Positions 19,539 through 31,500 of a stretch of 64,000 nucleotides of DNA are shown here, one piece after another. Origin of the DNA: Volvox africanus (taxonomy: Eukaryota; Chlorophyta; Chlorophyceae; Chlamydomonadales; Volvocaceae). The stretch spans positions 4,960,001 through 5,024,000 of the forward strand of contig BSDZ01000008.1 in NCBI GenBank assembly GCA_030268105.1, written 5' to 3'. The notes beneath the pieces were generated by a model. The model did no database searches. It was not told the DNA's origin and saw only the letters and a program-made list of their open reading frames with translations. A program made the translations under genes and the position numbers. The number at the start of each line of letters is the position of its first letter. Within the stretch, counting starts at the first letter, position 1.

Positions 19539-21283
19539 TTACCTTGGGTTTCGCCAGCCGAAGCGCGTGCTATAGAACGCTGCTAACTCCAGAACCTCCG
19601 CCTTCTGGAGGGCCCTGTTGTACAACAGCACAACAGCTAATTGCCCGGAAAACAAGTCCTGCTGAACTTCAAAATTCACACCCAGGACCATCTTGCCGTA
19701 AAATACCTCACTCGGGGCTGTTGGAAACTGCCAAGCCGCCAGCTTGTCATCATGACCACCATACCGATAGTAGGACGCCACGAGGCGGCCGGCGCCACCG
19801 GGGGCCCCGATGTTGCCTAGGTGGCTCCGGCTCACAATCTCCATCGTCCACTGGTCGATTGGGGGGGGTGGGATATCGCTACCAGCGCCCACTACAGCGG
19901 CATCAGCGGCAACGGACGTGGAGTAGAGGCTGTTCTGGAAGGGAAACGGGGTGCGGCTGGTGCCGGCAAACGACGATCCGGGGATGGTTTGCTTGGGCCT
20001 CCCGACCCAGATGAGTGTGAAGGAGCTGTATGGGGAGTCGTCCCAGGTGGTAGGCAGACCCAGGTCTTGGGTCGCGAAACAGGAGATGCCGTCAAATTGT
20101 ACTGATGTGGGGGCGCCATTATCGGGGGGCTGAAGCACGCAGTCGCCCTGCAGCCAGAGCACACCCGTGGGGGACTTTGCGGCCTGCGCGTCCACCCAGG
20201 CGACGACAATGTCGCGGTCATTTGAAAGGTCCTTGTATTTGACGATGCCCGTTTCGGCGTCGAAGTAGGCGATCTCGGGTCGGAGCTGGAAAGGCAGGAG
20301 ATAGCTGGGCGGGGTGGTGCTGTCTGTGGAAGACGGTGAGGTTTGGTGAGGTGTGAGGTAGGTAGGAGGGAAGCGATAGGCGGCAAGAAGCGAGGAGGAT
20401 ACATTTATCGAGGATTTTACAGTTCTTTGAGTAATCGAGCAGAAAGTGTTGGTTCGGTAACGTGGCAAATAGGCCCGAGAAAATTGAAGAAGGGCGTCAA
20501 AGTTTGCAGCACTGGGGTATCTTTGGGGTTGGCCCTGAAAGGTGAGCTGGTTAGGGTCTCGGATTGGGAAATTCATGGCTCAGCCTTTGTTACTGTGAAT
20601 TTATTCACTTAGTTTAAGTGATGTACACATGATTACCAATGTATAGAGCTTTATAAATTAATGGACGGAACGACTGACACGGACCATTTGCGACAAAGTG
20701 GAACCTAGTAAGTCCTATTGTTCCAAAACGAACAATATAATGATTAGAAAGCTTTGAAATACTATACGTTGGATGCTAGATGTTAAAGGTTTGTGGAGTG
20801 ACGGAGGGAATACAGATTGCGATGTGGGAATTGCGGAGTACAGAGGCAAGGCCAAGGTAAAACGTACCAGATGGCAGAGATATTGAAGAAGATGAGGAAG
20901 ACGATGATGTTTCTAATTGAACCGCATCGTAAGGAGAGGCGGTCGAGGAAGTCAGACTGATGCCTCCGCGTAACGTCTTAACCACCTCGCCTGGTTGAAG
21001 GAGCGGATGAACATGACAAAGGAAGACAACTTAAGAAAAAAAATTGAGACAAAGGAAACTTTAAACTGCAGCTAATAGAAGACATGGCATTAATGCGACG
21101 AACTCCGCCAACTGCAGGGAGAGGGCGATGGGAGAGCGAGAAGTCCGAATGGATGTTGGCGCAATTGGATCGCAACCATCAAATAGCATAGGGCTTACTT
21201 TTATATGATAGCGAGCGTCCGGCATCCGCTGAGCATACCAGAGCTGTCAGCAAGGCCGCAACGAGGCCGATGTTCGGTTGCAT
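19539..21283 (-). CDS. Secreted protein with C-terminal LamG/ConA-like domain
   Basis: Exon 1 (21283-21199) encodes MQPNIGLVAALLTALVCSAD, a signal peptide ending near CSADA. Exon 2 (20990-20868) contains a poly-Ser linker. Exon 3 (about 20557-19539) holds the domain. Phases 1 and 1 match at both junctions, giving 408 residues. The last ~230 residues read as a concanavalin A-like/LamG-type beta sandwich, including SSFTLIWVGRP, WTMEIVSRSHLG and near the end GQLAVVLLYNRALQKAEVLE. The TAA stop at 19541 overlaps a strong donor, AAG|GTAAGG, so another exon downstream is possible. The exact acceptor of exon 3 is inferred from phase. The product is probably a cell-wall or extracellular lectin or scaffold; the ligand is unknown. 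Confidence 0.65.
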
Positions 21284-23024
21284 TTTTTCTGTCGTGGGTT
21301 GTCAAAAGCGTGAGACAAAAGTCATTCCTGATAATAATAAGTCCTAAATTGCTGTAAAACGTTCAATACCACGTTATGTGCGTGGTCTTATACCATGTCA
21401 ACCGCTTCAAATTAACCTGTAACCGACAGTTGGATTCAGGTCACGTACAGACATCGGCAAACGCATACTTCTGGTTTCGGGAAGCAGTTCAGTTCTGTCA
21501 TCAGGTGTCAATTTCTGTTAATGATTTGAATTTCTGTTTCGGGAACTTCGGGATGGCCTGAATTATCCGAAGCGTTGCCGATGTCAGGTCACGTAACAGT
21601 GGGTGATTTGGTCACCTTAAGTTTCACAACTTTGATAAGGCAATAAAGTAAATATGAAGTAATAATGAATCAAATCTTTGTTATGACAAGTTGAATCATC
21701 ACTCTTTTCCTGGCTTTGGTCTCTAATTGCCGATCCCCAACCCCTGGGCGTATGCCTGAACGAGCGTAGGAGGCTACGAGGTTTGGAGCAAACATTCAAT
21801 ATCTTGACTTTGCGCTCACTTCCATCGCATGAAGATGTGCCGTTATTTGCCTCGCCTTGGCGTAAGGGCCCGAACTGAACATCCACCTTAAGGCTCTATG
21901 TTTTGGCCAGGGAAACGTTCTAGGTGGGTTATGCAGCGGATATGAGTGCTCCCAAATACCCTGTCATACTCTGCGCTTTTTGTCGTCTGCATCAGCCCGG
22001 GTTAAACCCATCTTCATTTTGTGCGAAGCTTCTTTGGCGATGCTCATGAGCATAAGGAACACTTGGCTGCGACTTACACTGCCTTAGTTACAAGCAACAC
22101 GAATGGAATTTCCTCCACCTACCTTCGAGTTCTGGATGTTGCGCATCTAAGCACGGGTGTCAATGCGGGACAGCCAAGTCGAGCGAGACGCAGTGCAGTG
22201 TGCAGATCGATGACCTGCCTTTCCTCAAATACTTAACCGAGTCAGGACGTGTTCATGAGCAAAACTGTGTTACGCAGGTGTGCGTCAGATTTCTCTCAAG
22301 CTTTCAACCAGGGGAGCTCTCAATGTTTGCAATTTGTTGTCCCTGTCATCATAGAACTTATACATGGACAGCTTAGAATTTTCTACACCTTCTACGCTTT
22401 TTGGCTGAAGAAGATCGTTTACAAGAGCCGGACTCGTCTCCCAGCCATGCCTCCTCCGCTACACAAACTAAGAACTGTCCTGAGTCTAGCACGCCGCAAC
22501 CCTTGCCACGTCTATCCTCTAGTCACGAAACTGGCACCTGACTGCGATCGCACCGTCCCTTCCATTCCCCTGGCAGACCTCAGCGCTACCAGCCTCAATA
22601 TCATCACAGCAGAAGGATCCCAAGCGGCCCACTTCCCCCCTCCATTGCGAGCTTGACCTCGAAGTTGAGCTTGAACGAGATCCCTTGACTGGTGCCATTT
22701 CAGAGATGGCAATTCCTTTCATCGCACATCCACCTATCACTCCCATTCTCCAGACTCATCTCCCAGTGCACTGACACTTCTACGAAGCTGAACGAAGCTC
22801 TTCCACCTTCCACTTCCTTCGCACCGTTAGCTGAAGAACACCGTGCTACCACTGAGTAGCGCCACCACCTAGCTCACCAGCAGTCTTCGGGCACCTAGAG
22901 TGAACTCGCCATCACCCCCGGGCTAACCCGGGCTAAATCGCCTGTAGATTATTTCCTGCCGATCCTGGAGGGATTGCTCCACACACGATTTTTTGTTCTC
23001 CTCAAAGAGATGGAGGACCGGTGC
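21284..23024. other. Intergenic; no supported gene
   Basis: Short plus-strand frames at 22.02 and 22.25 kb lack motifs and proper starts. No tandem repeat is seen. The segment lies between the 5' end of the LamG-type gene and the 3' end of the NEET gene, so it contains the LamG gene promoter. Confidence 0.4.
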
Positions 23025-23923
23025 TCACAGGGGAGACGCAGGCGCTGCCGTGTCAATGACCAGTGGACCCACGTTGTCGCCCGTTTCCTTGTTATGCCTG
23101 AGCGCGTCGTTCACGGGGAGGTCGCGTAAGATGGCAAGAGCCATCAGCGGCAAGAGCCATCATTGCGTGTGTAATCACTACCCAGAATGTCTTTGGCTCG
23201 GGAGCCAGCAGCGGACTTGCCAGATAGCATCACAGGAATGCATGATTGCACAGCTTAGCATGATATAAGACAGCGAGTGATATGAATGCCACCGCACGGT
23301 CACATCGTGAGTACATATGGGAGTACACACTGGGAGAACACAAACGAGTCCAAGGGGAGCGGCATAAAATGCAACTCACTTGAGGTGGGCTCCATCACAG
23401 TAGGGGAACTGCAAGGATGAACGTAGAAATAATTGAGAAAGAATGAGAATCATGGTTCAGTTAAGAATCAAGATTGCCTTCGTCCGTCCAGGGCGGGTAA
23501 GGGAATCCGGAGAAAGGCAGGATCCACAGTCCCGACACGCTCTACGCTTGGTGTTGGATATCAGCTACAAACCACATGTTTATTTTGGGTGGTCCATATC
23601 GCAGTGAGGTATATTGGTAATGATGCATTTGGATAACAACACGGCCACCAAGATTTACCTTTGCAGACCGCCAACACCGGCAGAATACAGCCTGTTAGAG
23701 TGTCAAGATATCTGTCAACTCTATATCCCGCAACGATATTCCTTGCACACGTTCATACCTTGGGCTTCGGCAGCTCCGATGCCTTCACAAAATCCGCGAC
23801 CTTCTCTTCACTCTTCCTAATACTGGGGTTAACTTGACCTTCAGCGCGAACAAAGACGCACGGTCGGCGTGAGCTGACTGCCATGCAGCCCCGCGAAACA
23901 GTGGCCGCGCGAAGTGATGCCAT
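23025..23923 (-). CDS. NEET: NEET-family CDGSH iron-sulfur protein, plastid-targeted
   Basis: Four exons: 23923-23759, 23691-23659, 23408-23380 and 23097-23025, coding for 99 residues and ending in TGA. Residues 1-27 (MASLRAATVSRGCMAVSS...VRA) look like a chloroplast transit peptide. The mature part starts NPSIRKSEEKVADFV, as in plant NEET. Exon 2 gives AVFCRCWRSAK and exon 3 FPYCDGAHL. Together they complete C-x-C-x2-S-x3-P-x-C-D-G-A-H, the 3Cys-1His ligand set of the redox-active [2Fe-2S] cluster. Exon 4 continues HNKETGDNVGPLV, also family-typical. All junctions are in phase (0, 0, 2). Plant NEET acts in iron and ROS homeostasis and cluster transfer, and dimerises. Exons 2 and 3 are microexons of 33 and 29 bases that split the cluster motif. 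Confidence 0.93.
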
Positions 23924-25103
23924 CTCTTGCAGCTTCAACTATAAGGATAAAGTAACGGCTCTTAATTATGGGCAATGTCACGAACAAATGTAGAGATCAT
24001 TCCAAAGAAGGTATTATCCTGGCTTGGCTAACCAACTAAATCGTTACTAGATTCGCCACTTTACCCCGACAACATCCGAGAGTACTTAGGTCATAACGGG
24101 TGAAAGATGACAGTCGTCGTCTTAGGATAATCAGCCACAGCTTGAAATGTCGAAAGTTGTACGTATGGTATCCAAAACTCATCGTTTATGGCGCACAGGC
24201 ATCAATCCGCTTCCGTAGGTCGAGTACACTACGTTGAAATTATAGGTAGCCAAAAGCAGCAATCTCAAGTTGCATTCGTTCTACTCGTCGGACTCTTGGG
24301 TAACTTTCCAGTCTCTTAAGTGTGCGTGGGTATCTGTGGGTGGGACTTAACCTTGCATTCCTGTACTTTTCATTCAAATTCCTAATTCGTTGGACATTAT
24401 TCCCGGTCATATTTGCAACTATCAATATTCCGTTCGGTCCTATGAGCCTCCTGGCTGATCCGGTCCTTAGGCGCTCCTTGCTTATGTATGAGTGTATAAC
24501 CATTATCCTCAGACACATTCTTGTACAGTGAATTGTGCATGCGGTGCAAGGTGCTTGTTATTGTGAATTACTGTTAATTAGTTCGTAGCGCATATTGCAC
24601 GCGGACGGGTCGGCCGTTTGACACAAGTTATACACACATGTATACATAATAGTCCTGAAACAAATGGAGGCAGTCGTAACCCCCGGTAGAAGACGAAAGA
24701 GTTTCTCGGAACCTGGAAAACGAACGCCGCGAACATAACATGCAGGCCATCGGCTCGCTCTCGCCAACTGTACAAAGTGCACGCAACTGTTTATCTTTAC
24801 GGCTGGTACCTTCGAATGTTAAGGGAAGCTAAAGTTAGGACGGAGAAAGGCTACCTCTACCTTCATTCCCGCAGCTGGAGGGCTTACGTAGGGCTGAAGC
24901 ACAGCGGACTTCGCAAAGGCGGGCGGAGGTACACTGTACTTTTCCATACATACATACGTACACTTCCGTACATGCATTCGTTCCCAGCGAGGATAACGTA
25001 AGCACACGCAGAATATAGCTATTGGCTTTACATGGATCTATCACGAACATAAACAACATAAATATCGGAGAAATAATCAAGGTACCATATAAAGAAACGA
25101 TTG
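23924..25103. other. Divergent spacer between NEET and the mosaic ectodomain gene
   Basis: It separates two genes transcribed away from each other and should hold both promoters. Open frames at 24.24-24.53 kb on both strands have no motif. No TATA box can be assigned with confidence. Confidence 0.4.
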
Positions 25104-25524
25104 ATGTATCCGCCGAAGCTCAAAATCAGTCTGCGGCGGCGGCGATTCAGTGCCTGCCTGGCCATTGTCTCGTGCAGCCTAGTCTTTGCAGCGGTCACGG
25201 CCCCTGCTGGAGCAACCAGAGCTGCTGTCCTGTTGCCAGGAGCTGAAGCTGGGGGCAAGAAATCTGGTAGGTACTCAGCTGTTAGTGTGCGTGCGTTGGT
25301 GGTGGTAATGGTATCTCAATGTTTTACTTGCAAATGTAAGCATGTTGAGGCGAGACTCCAATAGTACTTCCGGGCCCATTCCGCCGAGGAGGTTAGGGCA
25401 ATGTGGTAGCTGGGTTGAGCTTATTATTACGGCGGAAGGAAGCTGATGACGGTGCAGCTCCAATGCCGCCTCCGCAACCTCCAAGGTCCTAGCCGCGAAC
25501 GAGGACTGCTGATATATAGGATCT

Positions 25525-25557
<33 letters not shown>

Positions 25558-28500
25558 GCCACCTACCTTGCGCTGGTGGTGCAGGTTGGACCCAAACCTG
25601 GCTACGTCAGTCGAGAGCCTGAACAAGCAACTGATAAGTCATGTGCAGAATGTAAACCCAACCCAATTTCCGCAAGAGCTGCCTTGCCTCGCCCTGCCCT
25701 GCCCCCCTTACCTTTCACCTTTCGCCTGTGCCGACTTTAGGGGGTAAACTTGCTCATCGCATACGAACAGTTTTCTACCAGTGGATTGGACCCGGCCCCA
25801 GAATAAGAAATCTCGCAACATGCACTAATATGCCGCGCTATGCTGGCTCCGATAACCCCCTTCTTTGGCTCTACAGAAACCCTTTTCCGACAAATTTAGC
25901 CTCTGTCTTACGTTCACCGTCCTTTTACTCTGGTGGTGCGTATTATACCATACTAGCTATCGAAGCTGGGCCATTCTTCTAGCACGATCCGAAACCATTC
26001 GGAGCCACCTACCACGCCAACCAAACAATTGGATGCATTTTTGGGAATGAAGCATGCAACACGGTACGTGCACCTTTCTTGTCGCTCGCCCGCAGATGCC
26101 TCAGAGCCTCGAGCTGTTGGACTTCATGACCGCGTTGGTGCAAGACACCTCCTCACTGCAGGTACGGTGTGTACGTACGTGGGTCTGGCATTATCTATTT
26201 CATCCCAGCGAGATAGTCCCGATAGAGACGGAACCGTATCGTTCATGTAATGTAAGACCAATGATTACGATAAGAAGCCACCGAAACCAGGGCATGCATA
26301 CATGCATGCTCGCTTCAGTTGAGGCCACAATCGCGACTGACTGAAGTACATTTATTTGCATATGTAGCTTGTACATAGTTAACATAAAATATCGTACAAT
26401 TAATTGTTTTGTTAACTTATATACTATTGAAAATGGGTTGCAAAATAAAATGTAGCTCCAGGAAGTTCCCGCCTTGTCACTCGTCGGCGGGCATAAGTTG
26501 TACCTTTGCATAGTGGTAGGCCGCTGTGCCCATGTACGGCCGGTAGCCCCGCCGCCTGCCGATGAATGACTGCAGTGCCATAAGAAAAATGGTAATGATA
26601 TCCGGGAGGTAGAACAGTTGTGCGAAAGTGGAAATAGATTGCATGCATGTACGTGCGAAAAAAGTACAAAGAGATTCCGTGGCCATGTGCAACTGTTACT
26701 TCAACCAGAGCCAAGTGTTATAAACATGTATAGTGTGAGATTTAAGGAATTCTTGAATTCCAAACCAACAAACTCACCCTGCCGTACGGTTCCGGAGCAG
26801 GAATATATTTCTCGTTCATGCCCAAACAAATCATTATGAAATGGAGCCAGAGAAAGCCTGAAAGCTCTATACAACATTGTTCATTTGTATACGATAAATG
26901 CGGAAAGATAGCATGCATGAAACCACTGCCACCTCCACCACTACATACTCCCGCCTTCATGCTCGCCCCCTCTGTCCCCACTGCCTCCACCTCAATTGCC
27001 CACGTCACTATCTTCCCTGTCTCCACCACTGGCCCCGCTCCCACCGCCTAACCATTCACTGCCGGCACCACAGCCACCAGCTTCAACACACGAATTGTGT
27101 AAGCCCTCGTGGGCATGGTCGTGTTTTCCGTGTTGCTCAGCAAAGAGAAGCCTACCCTTCGCTGCCATGAATCAGCTTGGAGAATGAACCCTACTTACGT
27201 TCATACAGTACATTCTGTTATATTGCATGGGACTTCCAGTGTTTTAACAACGGGGTGTTAGTTGGGAGGCAAATGCCGCATCTAAGCCCTCGATATTGGA
27301 GATGCATGGTGGACAAGATTGCATGCTGAATGGCTTTTGCGGTGCATTGCCATAAATGATGACGTTAAAATTGCCAATTGTCTTCATCGAAGGTTACCCT
27401 AAAAGACTAAATGTTATTAAATTGTCATATGAATAGGAGGACATTTTTTATTTCTTATGATTGACCAAACTTCCAAACAAAGAGGAAGCTTCAGAGGGAT
27501 CTGCCAAAGCCTTCCAGACCGTTGACCCCCAAAAAAACACATGTTATGCCTTAAATAAAGATCTAAATACGGAAGTCAGAATACTGCTTAGTCTGTTTGT
27601 CCTGCCGTGCACAGGGCAAGAGAGCAACCCCTACCTCCCTAAAAGCAAGGAAACCCCGCCTCCTCCAACTCCATTGCCTCCCAAGCAAACTACCTGGTCC
27701 TCTCCCCCAGGGACCCTCAGGGATATAGTATGTTTACCGCTGTATGGTAAGCGCCTTTACAATACTTAGTATGTTAGGATGGACCGAATGTCTTTAAGAG
27801 TATGTGTTATCATGCTTTTAGATCTTCATTGGACTACCGCTTTAGATGCTGTCAACACCCTGTGATGTACAGTGGCTTTGCGGGTTCTGGGGCCTGCTGC
27901 CCCAGTTCCCCGCACTTCCACCGTCTTGATGTACATTCAGGGGCCAAAGGTAAATGATTGTAAATAAAAGTAAAGGGGGAAGGGTGTTGTAATAAGTGCG
28001 ATAGGACAACCGTATCGGTCAGACCTCTGTGCTGTGCTGAGCTTTTGAATTGTTTGCGGCACAACTGGTACTGCACGACTTCCATATTTGTGTGCAGCGG
28101 GCACAAGTATCTTTAGTTGATGTAACAGAATGTGCGAGTAAGGCTCGAGGATTAGCTAAGGAGCGATAGGCACGATAGGTTACACAGCTCAAATTACGTG
28201 AAAGGGTACTATTTGTGGCATTATAAGATTTAAAAGGAAATGCTGAAAGTAAGGAGGGAGCAGTTGTAATATAGTTATAGAAAGAATAAGATAAACTATT
28301 AACACAGAGTGCAGACAAAAGATATTGAATACAATCGTAAGAATTGCTATTATTAGAGTAGTTACATGATTTGGTAGGAATACAAGTATTCAAGAATACC
28401 ATTCTAAACAACTACTGGGTGACACTAACCCAGTAGTTGGATAGTACTGCTTACCTAGTAGTTAAGCGGTACTAGCTTAACTTATACCGCTTGACTCCTG

Positions 28501-31500
28501 GCACTAGTTAACGATACCACGTGTTAGCAGTACCGCGCATTAGTGGCACCACGTGGTGAGAGGTGCCGTGTGGTGACCGGTACTTCATGGTAAGTGGTAC
28601 CGCACGATAAGCGTGATGAACCCTAAATATAGCATGGTGAAAAGCATGATTTAAAAGCGGTACCGTGTAATAGCGATACCGCACAATAGTGATACCGCGT
28701 GATAGTGGTACCGCATGATTGCGGTACAGCACAGTAAGCAGTACCGCGCAATATGCACCGCAAATCCAAAGTTAAGCATGATGAAAAACATAATTTAAAG
28801 TGTTACCACATGATAGTAATACCCCGCAATAGAGATAACACGCGATAGCGGTACCACACAATAAGTGGTACCCTAAACCCTAACTGAATCATGATGAAAA
28901 GAATAATTTTTAAGTATGATTTAAAAACTGGTACCTCAGGTTAAGCGGTACCGTGCAATACCACGCCACAGTGGTACCGCGCGGTAAGAGGTACCACGCG
29001 ATAAGTGGTATCACGCGGTGTGGCTTACCGCGTGATAGCAATACCGCACCATAGGGATACTGCGCGATAGCAATGCTGTGCGGTATTGCTATCACACGGT
29101 ATTGCGATCACACGGTATGGTGCTGTATCACACGGCAGCGGCACCGCACGGCAGCGGCAATTGGAAACCACGACACAAAATAATTCTAGCAATTTATCAT
29201 AAAATTGTATGATAAATTCGACATTACTAATTCATGACTTCAGAGTAGTGCTCATGGGAAGTCACACCGAAGAGAGCCACAAGAACAAAAATGCTCAAGA
29301 TCACCAGAGGCAAACTTGGGCTTACATGGCGGCGAAGGTGAATCCGTGAAAAAACTTTATCATCTATTGCATCACCTGTAAAAAACAAAAGTTTATTTGG
29401 AAAGCAGTTAGGTGGACTTGCACAATGTCGGCAGCAATGCTTACCTTTAGCAAGCAGGTTGGTGGCGATGTTGACAATCCTCCTCCGTATAGATCCAACA
29501 ACAGCTGAGCTCTAATAATTGACAACCAAAGAAGTAGGTGTTCATACAAGTTGCAAGCTATAATAGCAGATCAATGCTGTACGATTCAAAATCACTGTCA
29601 ACTACCATTGTAAGAATATTTCTGGTTTGACCTGTTAGCAGGCCGTTGACTAGACGCTTTCAATATTCTAGAGCATAAACAAAACTTAAGAGCATGACTC
29701 CTGCAGGGCACTGGCCAGCCCTGCATAGTGACAACATGAAACAAAAGATCGGAATAACTAATAGCTAAAGGGCTCAGAAAATGCTTTAAATGGCTTTGAA
29801 CTTGACAAACAGTTCAAATCAGGGCATTTTTCTCGTGACGGCATCAATTCCCGGAGGCTTTACATAAGTAGCACTCCTTACAGGGGCTGAATGTACGACA
29901 TGACTGCAAGACTTCCCAGGGGCCTTACATGACTACCTCTCTTTGCAGTAGAGAAAAATGCATGGCTGAGGGCGAAAACTAAAACAACTAACATCAACTA
30001 AAAGACGTAAGATACGATTTTAACCATTGTGATTACTAAGCTAGCTAAATAAAGCGGTAGCTATTGAGTATTGATACAGCTTGTTACACATACTCTCACA
30101 ACTCATCCCCGCCCGCCCTGCAGTATGTAGTAGACCCCTGCCCTCCTGGATGTATATAATATAGCATGCTGTCTCATTCCCCAGGCTGCCCGTGTTGAAC
30201 TGTATGTGTTCCAGGAGAACTGGTGAACCTCGCCCTCACCTATAAACAGATCGTCACATCTTCCCAGTCTACAGGTTCCAGGCCATCATATGCTGCAGAT
30301 GGCGATAATCAAACAATCTTCCATTCGGCATATCCTGGAGATGTGGGATCCGGGTCGGATTCCGATTTCAAACCGTTTATTGGCCTTCAGCTATCCCAGC
30401 TCTCAACTATCGAAAGAATTGTTATCCTGAACCGCCCCGGATTTGAGGAGCGCTTACAGAACGCAGAAGTGCGCGTGGGAACAAATGCCATCACCAACAG
30501 CAGCAGCACGTTGGGAAGCAACGCCTTGGTTTGGAAGCAGAATGCCACTCAGGGCTCTGTCATTGAGATTCGCCTGAACCCTCCAGCCGTTGGCCTCTGG
30601 GTTTCTCTTCAGAACCTAAATCCAACGACGTGGCATACTGCTAAGGGATATCCTCATGTTCTCAATTTCTTGGAGATTCAAGTGCTTGGTGTTCCAGCAG
30701 GTAGGAGGTATGCATGCAGTATGCATGCAGTATGCATGTAGTATCCTGGGGTATCTAAGGCTAGTATGCAGGATGGTCAGGAAACTGGACATCTTCCGAT
30801 CGGGCCTAAACAGTTTTGGCGGATATTAACACAGAGACACAACAGCAGCCATGTATCTGTCTGTATAAATTGTTATTTTTGCTTTTGTGAGCCTTGATTT
30901 TAGTTCAGGTCAGGTAATGAAAAGGTTCGTCTATGAATGATGGTTACAAACCTCCAATAAGCAAAAAAGGTAGGGGCCATTTGAGCCCCTTCAGGACATG
31001 ATATGAAAATCGCATAATACCACCTTGCTTAAGTTCTCATAATAATTTATTATAATAATAATTATTATAATTAATGAATGGCTGCTCCGCACTACTTATT
31101 CTGCGTGTATCATCCATGCGTAGTTGATGCCCATCCCTGCATAGAACACTACCCTGGATGGCACCCAGACGCCTTTGGCTTCTCCTGAAAATACCTGTAA
31201 ACATGCTAGGCCTGTTCCAGGGACCCCTATCTGTAACTTTAGATCACGTGAACCACGACTTACCAGGGATAGGAAAAGAGTCTCACGTGAAGGAAAACCT
31301 TTTTCGAGGTGTAACTGGAAAGATTTTGCCAAACTCGTGTCCAGGCACGACTGTTATGGCACGACTAATATGCCCCTCGAGCTCCAGATTCTACCCCGAC
31401 CGAGAGCGGGCCAAAGACTCTAAAGTTAAGGGCAGAGTGCCCCCATGCCGATGGACGGTGACGACCCCAATTAAAGTGACCTGCGAGCTAACCAGTAGCG

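Noticed and set aside
28500..29160. CRISPR-like array
   Set aside because: Units are contiguous and diverged with no unique spacers, and the host is eukaryotic.
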